A stretch of 64,000 nt of DNA from Sepiola atlantica (lineage: Eukaryota; Mollusca; Cephalopoda; Sepiida; Sepiolidae), in assembly GCA_963556195.1 (NCBI GenBank), contig OY744516.1:28386183-28450182 (forward strand), written 5' to 3'. The number at the start of each line of letters is the position of its first letter. Position 1 is the first letter of the stretch. This document shows, piece by piece, positions 23,171 to 34,112 of the stretch. The notes beneath the pieces were generated by a model, which saw nothing but the letters and a program-made list of their open reading frames with translations, ran no database searches and was not told the DNA's origin. Position numbers and translations under genes: made by a program.

Positions 23171-24095
23171 AGAAAAGTTCTCAATATCCTAGATAGAGCT
23201 ACTGTAGTGATAGGTTTGGAAAATATTTTAACGCGATCTTCGTTCCCATTTGGACTATTTCGCAGATCAGAAGGTGAGAGGATACCTAAGTGATTTCAGT
23301 AGTCCCCAGGAGGCCTCTTTGATTATCAAAGTACTCGGCGTTGTCCGGGAGAAAAGTGCTCAATGCCCTAGATAGAACTACTGTAGTGATAGGTTTGGAA
23401 AATATTTTAACGCCATCTTCGTTCCCCTTTGGACAATTTTGCAGATGAAAAGGAGGGAGGATACCTAAGTGATTTCAGTTGTCTCCAGGAGGCCTCTTTG
23501 ATTTTCAAAGTACTCAGCGTTGTCCGGGAAAAAAAGTGCTCAATGTCCTATATAGAGCTACTGTAGTGATAGGTTTGGATAATATTTTAACGCCATCTTC
23601 GTTCCCCTTTGGACTATTTCGCAGATCAGTAGGAGAGAGGACACCTAAGTGATTTCAGTAGTCCTCAGGAGGCCTCCTTTATTATTAAAGTACTCGGCGT
23701 TGTCCGGGAGAAAAGTGCTCAATGTCCTAGATAAGGCTACTGTAGTGATAGGTTTGGAAAATATTTTAACGCCATCTTCGTTCCCCTTTGGACTATTTCG
23801 CAGATCAGAAGGAGAGAGGATACCTAAGTGATTTCAGTAGTCCTCAGGAGGCCTCCTTTATTATCAAAGTACTCGGCGTTGGCCGGGAGAAAAGTGCTCA
23901 ATGTCCTAGATAGAGCTACTGTAGTGATAGGTTTGGAAAATATTTTAACGCCATCTTTGTTCCCCTTTGGACTATTTAGCAGATCAGAAGGAGAGATGAT
24001 ACCTAAGTGATTTTAGTAGTGCTCATGAGGCCTCCTTGATTTTCAAAGTACTCGGCGTTGTCCGAGAGAAAAGTGCTCAATATCCTAGATAGAGC

Positions 24096-25320
24096 TATGA
24101 TAAAGACTATCATGAGAGGATTGAAAATGATGAAGACTATCATGAGAGGATTGAAAATGATGAAGACTATCATGAGAGGATTGAAAATGATGAAGACTAT
24201 CATGAGAGGATTGAAAATGATGAAGACTATCATGAGGGGATTGAAAATGATGAAGACTATAATGAGGGGATTGAAAATGATGTACACTATCATGAGGGGA
24301 TTGAAAATGATGAAGACTATCATGAGGGGATTGAAAATGATGAAGACTATCATGAGGGGATTGAAAATGATAGAAGACTATCATGAGGGGATTGAAAATG
24401 ATGAAGACTATCATAAGGGGATTGAAAATGATGAAGAATGTCATGAGAGGATTGAAAATGATGAAGAATTTCATGAGAGGATTGAAAATGAGGAAGAATA
24501 GACTGACAGAATTGGAAATGATGAAGAATACCATGAGGGGATTTAAAATGATGAATAATATCATGAGAGGATTGAAAATTATGAAGAATATCATGAGAGG
24601 ATTGAAAATGATGAAGACTATCATGAGAGGTTTGAAAATGATGAAGACTATCATGAGCGGTTTGAAAATGATGAAGACTATCATGAGAGGATTGAAAATG
24701 ATGAAGACTATCATGAGAGGATTAAACATGATGAAGACTATCATGAGAGGATTAAAAATGATGAAGACTTTCATGAGAGGATTGAAAATGATGAAGAATG
24801 TCATGAGAGGATTGAAAATGATGAAGAATGTCATGAGAGGATTGAAAATGATGAAGAATGTCATGAGAGGATTGAAAATTATGAAGAATAGACTGACAGG
24901 ATTGGAAATGATGAAGAATACCATGAGAGGATTGAAAATGATGAATAATATCATGAGGGGATTGAAAATGATGAAGAATATCATGAGGGGATTGAAAATG
25001 ATGAAGAATATCATGAGGGGATTGAAAATAATGAAGAATATCATGAGAGGATTGAAAAAATGAAGAATATCATGAGAGGATTGAAAATTATTAAGAATAT
25101 CATGAGCGGATTGAAAATGATGAGGAATATTACGAGAGGATTGAAAATGATGAAGAATATTATAAGGGGATTGAAAATGATTAATAGTATGAGGAGATTG
25201 AACATGATGAAGAATATTATGAGGGGATTGAAAATGATTAATAGTATGAGGAGATCGAAAATGATGAATACAACGAGGGAAGTTAAAATGATGAAGGATA
25301 TCATGAGGGGATTCAAAATA
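24096..25320 (+). repeat. 30-bp minisatellite array, second block
   Basis: The same unit as at 7930-11636, but the first part carries GACTATC in place of GAATATC. About 40 units. Near 24440-24560 and 24800-24930 a run of units is duplicated, including the odd unit GAATAGACTGACAG. The unit loses regularity after 25050 and stops at the Helitron 3' segment. Long minus-strand frames are by-products. Confidence 0.95.
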
Positions 25321-25626
25321 TATAGTATGAACACCGGGGCGGTTATAAGTACCTATATAGAAGGCGCAGACAGTGGTGGTACTTTTTATAGAAATAAGTC
25401 ATACTATTGCCCTGTGAAACGTAGGATGAAATGGTGGGGAAGAAACAGCTTTCGCAAAAGGCAAAATTTAAAAGTAGCGACCAGGGTAGATAAAAGTAGA
25501 AAGATAAAGAGACAGCTATAGAGAGAGAGGGAGAGAAATAGAAGTTTTAATATAAAGATGTTACACACGCGATTTTTCTTCAATTATGTTTTTATGACCC
25601 CGAGCAACGCCGGGTAGCCCCGCTAG
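25321..25626 (+). mobile_element. Conserved 3' terminal segment of Helitron 2
   Basis: Collinear with 14840-15145, starting with one ATAAGTACCTATATAGAA unit and ending with the CCCCGAGCAACGCCGGGT hairpin, TAGCCCCG and CTAG. The next base is T, as expected for insertion between A and T. Confidence 0.85.
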
Positions 25627-26235
25627 TATATAATATAACTGAAATGTAAAATACATGATATAATTCATTTTTGTTTCATTGTTTAGTTGCGTTTCATCTT
25701 TTAATGGATCGTTTAGCTATGAGCACTGAGGAATAAATGTTAAATACAAAACAACGACTGAAAAAGAAATCGTCATACTGGAACAGCCTCCCTATTCACT
25801 CGATATTACTTCTTGTAACTTTACTATTTCCCTAAACAAAATAGGTGCATCGATGGATCCTGTTTTGAAGGCATGGAAGGATTAAAGACGGAGATGAGAC
25901 ACATCTGAGAAAAATCCTTCGAGCAGATTTATGGACGTCTGCCGGAAAAAGATGGAAAAAGTTATTAGACTGGATTAGACGTGAAAGTGGAAACATGTAG
26001 TTGGTTATTTAGAATAGAAATACATTTTCTGTTATATCGGTCCATTGCTTTACAAACGCTAATCGCATTGTATCGATTGCATAAGTAGATATAGCTAGGC
26101 ACAGGGTCATGAATTTGGGGGTAATTTGGGATTTGTAGGTTTTCCGCTGACGATCTTATTTTTAACTAGGCACCATCTCATGTGCAACCCTATCAATCAC
26201 AATCAAGTATCTATCAACCTCACACTTTCAACCAC
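25627..26235. other. No recognisable gene
   Basis: AT-rich flank of the Helitron. A frame near 25875-25998 reads as a short charged peptide (with RKILRADLWTS in it) but I recognise no family, and it has stops around it. Confidence 0.5.
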
Positions 26236-26239
26236 AAAT

Positions 26240-26345
26240 ATACTACAGTGGTTCTATTGGTTGAACTACACACGATATTTGCAATAATACGACGTCATAT
26301 TCACAATTTTGTTGAAGGTTGAGAATGGGGTATAAAAAAGGGACC
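26240..26345 (+). promoter_or_regulatory. Promoter-like block: ATTGGTT, GACGTCA, TATAAAAAAGGG
   Basis: An inverted CCAAT (CTATTGGTTGAAC) near 26257, a CRE-type GACGTCA near 26289 and a TATA box (GGGGTATAAAAAAGGG) near 26327 stand in a normal order over 80 bp. A similar pair (TGATTGGTTAACTA and GTATATAAAAAC) is at 43286-43316, also upstream of a tRNA-like and ribozyme-like segment. Probably the promoter of a retroelement rather than of a host gene. Confidence 0.4.
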
Positions 26346-26404
26346 GTGAATAGAATTGTCAAACTAAAATCAACAGCAGGTTATTAAGGCGCTCCGTTCT
26401 TCTT

Positions 26405-26560
26405 TTAGGTACAATTACATGACCGGGTAACATTGTTAATTCATGCTAGTATAAGTTATTATCGCCTGTAGAAAGGATTGAACCTTCAACATCTAGAAGA
26501 ATATCATGTACAACTGATTGTTAACCAACGCTGTTAACCATTAAGCTACACAGAGATATA
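26405..26560 (-). repeat. tRNA-derived SINE, copy 1
   Basis: On the minus strand, TGTGTAGCTTAATGGTTAA resembles a tRNA D-arm/A box, and GAAGGTTCAATCCTTTC resembles the B box, at a tRNA-like distance. The acceptor stem is poor, so it is not a working tRNA. The tail phrase ATGACCGGGTA (plus strand, about 26420) recurs beside the SINE at 54205-54305. Confidence 0.65.
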
Positions 26561-27068
26561 GCCTTATGATTGAATATTGTTAACCAATGATTGAATATTG
26601 TTAATCAACGCGTTTAACCATTAAGCTACACGGAGTTATAGCTTTATTATTGAATATTGTTTACCAACGCTTTTAACCATAAATCTACACGGAGATATAC
26701 CCTTATGATTGAATATTGTTAACCAACGCTTTTAACCATAAATCTACACGGAGATATACCCTTATGATTGAATATTGTTAACCAACGCTTTTAACCATAA
26801 ATCTACACGGAGATATACCCTTATGATTGAATATTGTTTACCAACGCTTTTAACCATAAATCTACACGGAGATATACCCTTATGATTGAATATTGTTAAC
26901 CAACGCTTTTAACCATAAATCTACACGGAGATATACCCTTATGATTGAATATTGTTTACCAACGCTTTTAACCATAAATCTACACGGAGATATACCCTTA
27001 TGATTGAATATTGTTTACCAACGCTTTTAACCATAAATCTACACGGAGATATACCCTTATGATTGAAT
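26510..27068 (+). repeat. 59-bp tandem array grown from the SINE edge, about 9 units
   Basis: The phrase CTACACGGAGATATACCC recurs with exact 59-bp spacing (26691, 26750, 26809 and so on to 27045). Each unit contains a decayed copy of the SINE A-box region (TTAACCATAAATCTACAC). The first units near 26520-26640 still read TTAACCATTAAGCTACAC, the SINE form, which shows where the array began. Later units are nearly identical. Confidence 0.92.
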
Positions 27069-27084
27069 ATGCGAAAACAATCTA

Positions 27085-27235
27085 GCCCTTTAGATTAAAT
27101 AAATAGTTAAGTTCGAAATTTCGTACAGGTTCCAGAGTCCGACCAGTTGACGTACAAGTTCTAAAAGATGCACCAGAATTAGGTCGGAGTTTACATCGCC
27201 TGAAACGTTGTGAATAAAAAAAGTGTAAGATGAGA
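27085..27235 (+). repeat. Ribozyme-associated repeat segment (family R), copy 1
   Basis: Shares AGATTAAATAAA, GTTCGAAATTTCGTAC, GAGTCCGACCAG, AAAGATGCA and TAGGTCGGAGTTTACATCG...GAAACGTTGTGA with copies at 30225-30360, 43793-43905 and 54305-54400. The last part resembles a type I hammerhead core (CUGANGA, stem II, GAAA), but here the first box is decayed to CAGAATT. Confidence 0.65.
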
Positions 27236-28235
27236 ATTTTAGTCTGAATAATCCAAATAATAAGACTACATATCTATTTTGATAATAAAACAGAAAAACA
27301 TTGATTTCAAGTGATAAATATTCATTTCCTTCTCAACATCATCTGCGGCGATGTCAATAAAACGCAATAATCGGAAATTGGACATTGGAAATGTTAGATC
27401 AATATTGACAAAATAACTCCTGATCAATTCTGATGAGAAATCTTATTATTTAATGAAATCCCCAGACAACGTCTTTTTCCAATCGACTTCAAACGCAGAG
27501 ATCGTAGCTAGAATTTCAACCCTACAAGACTTGTTATATTAAAATTAGATTCGTATAGTTATGGATGACAGTCATCGCTATATTAATAAATTGTGTGACT
27601 TCTTTTCGTCTGTCTCTGTTATTTGGAATATTATAAACCACCCATTTGGTCTCGAAAAGACAGGTTTAATGTCAAGTACAATATTAAGACACGTAGGGAG
27701 GATTCTTGAATAAGTAATAAAATTAATCTTATCTTAAATTCAGAACGATGTTATAGTGGAAAATAGATATTTAGTCATCAGTAAATTGGTTACAAGACTA
27801 AATCCATATCTGATATATTAGACTTCATTGAGCATCTTCGTTAGACAAATAAATGGCAGGTGTTAGTCATTAAGTTGTTAAATGTTCATATGACTTGATG
27901 GACAAACTTAATATTGAAAGCCTTTCAGTCAAGATAAAGAAAATACTATTATGAAACCATGAGTTTCAAAGAGGAAAATCGTATAAAGGGTCTCTTAGAA
28001 GATAATGTTATTCAAATGTCCGTATATAGGTAGATAGGAAGAAGTTAGTTTGTAAGGCAGGCAAGTTCATATTATTATTATTTGGAAGTACGTCTGTCCC
28101 GAAATCATAGGAAAGTAGGTCCATGTGATGATGCCAATAGCCAAATAACTGCTTGTTGTCAACTTACTTAAAGTGCTCAATCTAGCGAGAGCTCTGAACA
28201 ATTACTTATAAATAAATATTATATATACATATATA
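27236..28235. other. No recognisable gene
   Basis: About 1 kb of AT-rich, apparently single-copy DNA with no long open frame, tRNA fold or element end that I can see. Confidence 0.55.
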
Positions 28236-28239
<4 letters not shown>

Positions 28240-28295
<56 letters not shown>

Positions 28296-28838
28296 TTTGT
28301 ATATATGTATATATCGGCCTATATAATATGATGAATTACTGCCATCAGAGATTCAGCCCTACAAAATGTTGGAACTCTGTCAATATTTTTTGACAAACCT
28401 ATTTCGTTTTCCCTTCCTTCGACGTTTTCGTTTAAGAACTTTCCTTTCAAACTTGCCAATTCCACAGAAAAAAATCCTCCTCCGGTTCTTACGCAGGAAA
28501 ATAAGGGCGAAGCTTACATTAGCATTTTGACCGAATTCCATTGCGTCCGCGAACTGACTAAACATTTGATTTATCAGAAAGGAGATTCTCATAAGTTCTG
28601 CACAGTATAAATAGATTGTATATATCTGTTTCAGCCTGTATATTGTATATATAAGCGATATACAATTATCCGACTATAAAGACTTTAAACGATTTACATA
28701 GACTTATAAAGACTTGTGAATTAAATACTTTTTAAAACTTATATATATTTATAAATATTCACAACGACTTAAAGAGGTATTTAGATTAGAAAAAAACTAT
28801 AAAACTATATAAAGAATTTATAGTGGCGTAACGATTAT

Positions 28839-28889
<51 letters not shown>

Positions 28890-28919
28890 ATACATCATAC
28901 TATAGAATATGTGTTAGTG

Positions 28920-28945
<26 letters not shown>
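28240..28945. repeat. Cluster of (TA)n tracts around a 28300-28830 unique stretch
   Basis: TA tracts at about 28243-28292, 28842-28892 and 28921-28942. The unique stretch between them includes the small open frame described at 28380-28592. Confidence 0.85.
28380..28592 (-). CDS. Short hypothetical open frame, possible exon or chance
   Basis: A 70-residue frame with a basic C-terminus (KRKRRRKGKRNR) that would look like a nuclear localisation signal. Its base composition is less AT-rich than the flanks, and a possible splice acceptor (TTATACTGTGCAG) lies just upstream on the minus strand. No domain is recognised and there are no partner exons that I can identify. Chance is at least as likely as coding. 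Confidence 0.15.
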   Translation of the reverse strand: MRISFLINQMFSQFADAMEFGQNANVSFALIFLRKNRRRIFFCGIGKFERKVLKRKRRRKGKRNRFVKKY

Positions 28946-28951
<6 letters not shown>

Positions 28952-29084
28952 GATTAGTCGATATAAATACTTATATATAGATATATGAACATATATATGG
29001 AGAGATTTATAATGATTATATAAAAATCAATAAAACTTATAGACCTATAATTAGGTATTGTATATATTTATGTATTTCTATATA

Positions 29085-29226
29085 CTGGATAATGTCCTAA
29101 ACTAATGAACGGATCATTAAGAATTTTTAAATATATATTCTAGGCAAGTAAGTGAGTCACAAAGGCATATTATATTTTTGCAAACTTTAACAGTTAGGGT
29201 GCGCATGTATATAAAGTTAACTGTTT

Positions 29227-29280
<54 letters not shown>

Positions 29281-29409
29281 GTTGTACCGGATAAACTCCT
29301 AAACTAATGAACAGATGATTATGAATTTTTGCATATATATTCTCGGCAGTGAGTAACATGGGCACATTAGTTTTTAGTATATTTTAGCATTTAGGCTGTG
29401 CATGTAAAG

Positions 29410-29458
<49 letters not shown>

Positions 29459-29785
29459 TACTCATAAACTAATTAACCGATTATTATAAATTTTGGAACA
29501 CAGCTTCTAGACGTAAGGATGAGTAATCTTGACTATATTTAGTTTAATTTAGTTTCATGTACAGCGAGCAACCATGGGTGGAAGCCATTGGTTGTAATCC
29601 AAATGGTTCCGATGTTTGTGAAATTTAAACAATAATTTTAAGACTGTAATTAATAAGTATTCCACCAATTTAATTTTTATTGGGGTATTTTAAAGAGGTT
29701 TTAAGGGGCCATAATATGAAAAAAAATATCATTTTAAAATTAAAATATTTTTAATTACATTGCATCTTATGCATTGTCGTTAGAC
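29085..29785 (-). repeat. Dispersed repeat family X, copies 2-4, with (TA)n tracts
   Basis: Three partly collinear pieces begin with CTAAACTAATGAAC or a variant (about 29098, 29299 and 29465), each next to a (TA)n tract (29230-29277 and 29410-29455 lie between them). The third continues through TTGACTATATTTAGTTTAATTT and a GGGTATTTTAAAGAGGTTTTAAGG phrase to about 29785. They read as reverse complements of 4770-5090 and 31330-31655. The ends seem anchored on the microsatellites. Confidence 0.7.
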
Positions 29786-30220
29786 AAGAATTAAACAAGA
29801 TTCCTTAAATTTCAATTCTTTCTTAAAACCCTTTACACTCATACTTTAGACATTTTCTACAATAAAAATGACGTAATATAGTTTAATCAAACTTGGAATC
29901 AAGATTATAGACATTTATCATCATATCTTGATCTTAATCTTCGTAATTATACATAAAATTGGTGAAAAATTGTTGGGTTTTTTTTCAGGAATTAATTTAA
30001 CTCGTTTTAGGGACGTGTATTTATCTAGTACACATATAAAGACTGTTCTATGTATTTTTAAGAATTTCATATAGACTTGTGACGTAACAGCAAAATCGTT
30101 CGTTAATAATCAGATCTAGGTCATCTGTTGATCGAATACATTCTTCATGTGATATTAACTAGGAATCACATGAAACTAATAATTCTACCCGATAATGTCT
30201 AGTGCAATGAGAATAATCTA
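29786..30220. other. No recognisable gene
   Basis: AT-rich DNA with no open frame of interest and no repeat structure that I could match. Confidence 0.5.
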
Positions 30221-30224
30221 CCAC

Positions 30225-30360
30225 CATCTATTGAATAAAGAGTCTGTTCAAAATGCTGTACGGATTCTCGAGTTCGGTTATTAGGTTTGTAAGTTCGTAA
30301 AGATGCAGCTGAAGTAGGTCGGAGGTTACATTAGTCGAAACATTGTTATCATATCAACCA
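30225..30360 (+). repeat. Ribozyme-associated repeat segment (family R), copy 2
   Basis: Has TTGAATAAAGAG, GTTCAAAATGCTGTACGGATT, CTCGAGTTCGG, AAAGATGCAG and then CTGAAGTAGGTCGGAGGTTA with TCGAAACATTG. CTGAAGT differs by one base from the hammerhead box CUGANGA, and GAAA is kept. A (TA)n tract follows at 30431-30470. Confidence 0.65.
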
Positions 30361-30432
30361 AGAACAGAATAGTAGTCCTAATAATCTCAAAATAAAAAAA
30401 TCAGCTACATTATATAGCACATTATATAGCAA

Positions 30433-30472
<40 letters not shown>

Positions 30473-30671
30473 TCCCGAAACAGTTTTTCATGGTAAACAA
30501 CTGATGATCCCTTAAATAATGTTAGTCGCAAACTAATATAATAACTGTAAAAACTAAATTGATTTACATGAGTGATTTTCCACTGAACGACTTGGGACTT
30601 AAGGGGTTTTTTTTCGTTTTTGTTTTTTAATAATTTTATTTTTTTTTAGTTTTAATGGTTGAGAAACTTCC

Positions 30672-30677
<6 letters not shown>

Positions 30678-30740
<63 letters not shown>
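30678..30740. repeat. (TA)n microsatellite
   Basis: About 31 TA repeats that directly abut the ribozyme end of the PLE trailer on the right. Confidence 0.96.
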
Positions 30741-30742
<2 letters not shown>

Positions 30743-31265
30743 AAATGAAAAAGGAAAAAAAACAAGAGATTCTTTTTTATATATTCATGAACGTTTCGTC
30801 TTTATTGTAAGACTTCCTCGGGATGTTAATTTGAAGAAAAATGTCATGCAAGTACATGAAACTTTGGGTTGACATGATGGAGTGATAAAGGAAAAGTAGT
30901 AGCCACTACTGTGAGCGCTGGAGGAGAGTCCAGGTTGCGAGATGTCAATGGTGGCGAAGAATGAAATGAATATGGAAAGCTTTGAGTGGGTACTATTAAG
31001 GCAGCAGTAAAAAAGGGAGGGGTGAGAGTATTAGTAAATTTGCCTTAGGGTAGGAGAGATGAAAAGTGGGGCTGAGATTATTTGTCGTGTGGCATGAATT
31101 TTGAGAGGCTGCGGAAAGAGGACGGAAAGGGGAAAACTCTGTGTGGTATCATAATTTTAGAAAAAGATTTGGAGAAATGAAGATAACTTGAAAATGGGCG
31201 GGGGTATTTCCTTCACACTCTTACTCACCCCCCGCACATTTTCAAATTATCTTCATTTCTTAATA
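30741..31265 (-). mobile_element. Penelope-like element 3' trailer with a decayed hammerhead motif
   Basis: On the minus strand the sequence is C/T-rich, like other PLE trailers here, and ends with CCGAGGAAGTCTTACAATAA followed by AGACGAAACGTTC. That is a hammerhead core with one change in the first box (CCGAGGA for CUGANGA), a perfect GTCTT/AAGAC stem II and GAAA. The far end (31172-31262) has an inverted repeat: AGAAATGAAGATAA...TTGAAAATG against CATTTTCAA...TTATCTTCATTTCT. No coding part survives. Confidence 0.6.
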
Positions 31266-31329
31266 ATAAATTGAATCTTGTTGAATTGGCGTATAATAAT
31301 AATGGATCAAATTCAATTACATTCTGATA

Positions 31330-31655
31330 TACTTTCTGCTGAATTTTTAAATGTCTATATTATGACCCTTTAAAACCCCTTAAAATACTCAAAAGAAAGT
31401 GAAATCTTGGTAATATTAATTAATTGATGTTTGACACCTATTGTTGAAATTTCACAAAAATCGGAGATATCGGAATTTTCATGAAGGGATTTCACCCTCT
31501 CTTTACTCCCTTTGCAAAAATTAAATTAAATATAGCGCACATGTTTACTCCTTGCACCTAACAGCTAGTTCAAAAATTCATAATGATCGGTTTATTAGTA
31601 AAGGAGTCAACCTGAACATATAAATATAAAAACATATATACATACCTAATTTTAT
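31330..31655 (+). repeat. Dispersed repeat family X, copy 5
   Basis: Best-preserved copy in this orientation: ATTATGACCCTTTAAAACCC, AGAAAGTGAAATCTTGG, CACCTATTGTTGAAATTTCA, GAGATATCGGAATTTTCATG and CATAATGATCGGTTTATTAG, ending at ATACATACCTAATTTT. Matches 4770-5090 in order and spacing. Confidence 0.72.
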
Positions 31656-32325
31656 TAGAAAAAAAAGGTGAGTCGTTAGGTTACCTATTTAGTTCGGGTT
31701 AGATTGTTTGAATCAGAAAAAGTGAGTTTTCAAATCCAATTTAATTTTAAAGATAGAAAAATACAATATATAAATGTAGTCTTTCTGTTCACTATATCCT
31801 TTTTTAATGTCGATTTCTATTTTTTCGCTACAGCGATGGTTTGAATAGTATAAATACATGTGATGATATTTACTGGTGTTTATTATGGACAATTCAGAGT
31901 TTCTGTTTTATAGGTAGTTTAATTTACTTTGACTGTTTAAAACTGTATAACTTAGATCGCGTGGAATAAAAATGTACAATCAAAGAGGGTGAGGGTAATA
32001 TACAGAGAAACATTAAGAGATGGCTGACTTGCACATTACGTCTAATTTGAACATTTAAAATGAATATTTAAAACATAACTCAATCCCCAAAGCAAATAAT
32101 ATTTTATCATATATTTTGTGGGTTTGAAATATATAGAAAGATAGCCTGAAAGAAGCAAACGTTGATTAACTCAGTTTTAGTCAAATAATTGATATGTTTT
32201 GTCTCTGAACTTTCTATATATGTTTTCTGCGTATATTTATAGTATATATGTTCAACCTTTGAAAAGATTAAAAACAAAATGTGTGTGCATTTTCATTCCG
32301 TAAGATGTGTAGCTGTTCTTTTCTA
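31656..32325. other. No recognisable gene
   Basis: AT-rich; nothing identifiable. Confidence 0.5.
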
Positions 32326-32329
32326 CGTT

Positions 32330-32690
32330 GCTTTATTTCCATCTTAACGAAAACTTTTCGAAAGGTTTCTTCCGCTCAGGTGAAAACCACTTGGCCAACG
32401 CATGCGTCTATCAATCGTCGGTTCAAAGCGTGACGTGTCCGGACAAAGTTTTTTTTCCCGCCTATGTGGTCACTGCACATGTCCACTCATCGTTGGTAAA
32501 AAGTGTGATGTACATTTAAATATTTATTACGCTCACGTGGTTACCACTTAGCCATTCCACTGATCGTTAGTGGAAAGGGTAGCGTGGCTTCATAAAAGTT
32601 GTTTTTTCCTCTCAGATGGATGCCACTTGACCAAAACACGTGTCTACCGATTATTGGTCAAAAGTGAGAGTTCTCTTGCCTTCAACGATT
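32330..32690 (+). repeat. Diverged tandem repeat, about 70-90-bp unit, four copies
   Basis: Units start with CGCTCAGGTG or a relative, then (A)CCACTTGGCCA, then CNATCGTNGGT..AAAG and a T-rich end. Starts are near 32372, 32460, 32530 and 32613. Copies differ a lot, so the array is old. The chance frame at 32328-32519 is not a gene. Confidence 0.75.
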
Positions 32691-33205
32691 CTTCAAATTT
32701 GTAATTATTACATGATCAAGATATGCTAATCATAATACATATAAATCATTATTACAGCTTCTTCTTATATATAAAGTAAAGTGAGATATATATAAAGTAA
32801 AGTGAGATATATATATCAATAACTATTATATATAAATAGAGTAAAGTGAGATTTCCCCAATTTCGTTGACTGATATATATTTCTCTCCAAAAGTTGCAGA
32901 TATAAATCTGCTTCGGCATCGATTTAGGCTAGTTATTGATGTTTGTTTTCAGAAACCATGAGTCTGTTTCGTTCCCTTTTCATCATTTTTTTAATATTTA
33001 GTCCTGCCTGATAATTTCTCTGAAGACATTAATACAAGAAGTCGGAGTGATGTTCACTCTCACCCTCAGATATATTAACAATGCAACCAACCAGAAAAAA
33101 AAACTTTTTAATGCATAGGAATGAGAAATTGATTTAAATACAAGCGCCGTTACTGTCGTCTTCATCTTCGCCTACTTCGCATGACTACACGCATATAATT
33201 ATTCA
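32690..33205. other. No gene; small TATATAAAGTAAAGTGAGATA tandem
   Basis: The motif TATAAAGTAAAGTGAGATAT occurs about three times near 32768-32850. Otherwise AT-rich and anonymous. Confidence 0.6.
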
Positions 33206-33209
33206 ATTT

Positions 33210-33305
33210 CATCTTTAATTGATCGGCTGCGACAGCTAAATCGCTTGCGCGTTAGTTTGAATAACTAAATGTCGCTGGTTCTATCTCGAGTTATGGCAGT
33301 CAATA
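33210..33305 (+). repeat. Possible tRNA-derived SINE head
   Basis: GCGACAGCTAAATCGCTTGC resembles an A box region and GTCGCTGGTTCTATCTCGAG a B box, at a tRNA-like distance of about 45 bases. The ends do not form a convincing acceptor stem, so a functional tRNA is unlikely. Confidence 0.4.
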
Positions 33306-34020
33306 CTTTGAGTATTCAGATATTGATTGAATTAAACAATGCATTAACGTAAATAATGACTTATATACTAAATACAATAGTGTATACTAAATGCATGTCC
33401 TTATTTACATAAATTACTTACGTAATCCACCGATATGTCTTAAAGCTTATTTAGAAAAAAATCAACTATTTCAATTAATATACTTAGAGATATTTTTACG
33501 TGATTTAAACATTACTTCATTTTTCTAATTAAACAATTAATTCCTATGACATCTTACATAACCAGAATGCATTTCGGCCTATTCTTAATCCATTCAGCAT
33601 TTTTAATCTTTTGTTTATACTCGACTAAAAGACAGACTTATTACATTATAATTAAACTTTAAATATCCAAATAATATAATATGCTTTATATTACCGACTC
33701 CCGGTAAGCGCCGGTTATTGATCGATAATGATTTAAGAAATTTTTGATCAGGTAATAAAAAGCAATTCGTAGTAAGCACAATTGATTAATTCTATTATGT
33801 TTCACACTGATTTCCCCAAATTTGTTTTAGAATCAGGTACTCGCCAGATAGATCGCGTGAAGGATTTCTAGCGAAAGTTGAGTAATTGATCTTGCTAGAC
33901 TGGAAGACAACTCGGCCACTGCATTTACCATCTAACTACAGGTACAGAACTAACATATGGGCTAAGCAACACACTTTAACTGTTTCTTCTTTTTCTTCCT
34001 CTTTTTCTTCTTCTTCTTCT
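33306..34020. other. No recognisable gene
   Basis: AT-rich sequence; nothing recognised. Confidence 0.5.
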
Positions 34021-34040
34021 TCTTCTTCTTAATTTTATCA

Positions 34041-34093
<53 letters not shown>

Positions 34094-34112
34094 GTTATTA
34101 TTATTATTATTA
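33985..34112. repeat. (TTC)n and (TTA)n microsatellites
   Basis: A TTC tract at about 33987-34030 followed by ATT repeats at about 34043-34110. Confidence 0.93.

Larger units (their letters stand above)
16996..24095 (+). repeat. Satellite array of 159-182-bp monomers, about 40 units
   Basis: The landmark TACTCGGCGTTGTCC recurs near 17110, 17290, 17470, 17628, 17809, 17987 and onward, giving spacings of about 180 and about 159 bp. Two monomer types are visible: long ones with CCATCTTCGTTCCCCTTTGGAC, and short ones with AGCATCTACGCTGAAAAGGATG. All point the same way. Short open frames in every monomer recur with the same peptide and have no signs of being genes. A G run at 17041-17057 interrupts the first monomer. 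Confidence 0.96.
15146..25626 (+). mobile_element. Helitron-like element 2, non-autonomous, filled with tandem arrays
   Basis: TC at 15146 touches the CTAG of element 1 without any spacer, and the element ends with CTAG at 25623-25626, followed by T. The leader (15146-15430) has a TGTATG repeat, CTCCGAAAGTACCC, and TGACGTCA at about 15421, which parallels the leader of element 1. Inside are a pyrimidine-rich tract, a GC-rich minisatellite, two U2-like sequences, about 7 kb of satellite, a 30-bp array and the shared 3' segment. No Rep or helicase motif is present. At over 10 kb it is long for a non-autonomous element; most of the length is tandem repeat. Confidence 0.75.

Noticed and set aside
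17577..24010. Repeated small frames (60-91 codons) in the satellite
   Set aside because: The same chance frame in each monomer, interrupted in many; no family resemblance.
26450..26560. Functional tRNA gene on the minus strand
   Set aside because: A- and B-box resemblance only; no good acceptor stem and wrong spacing. Called a SINE.
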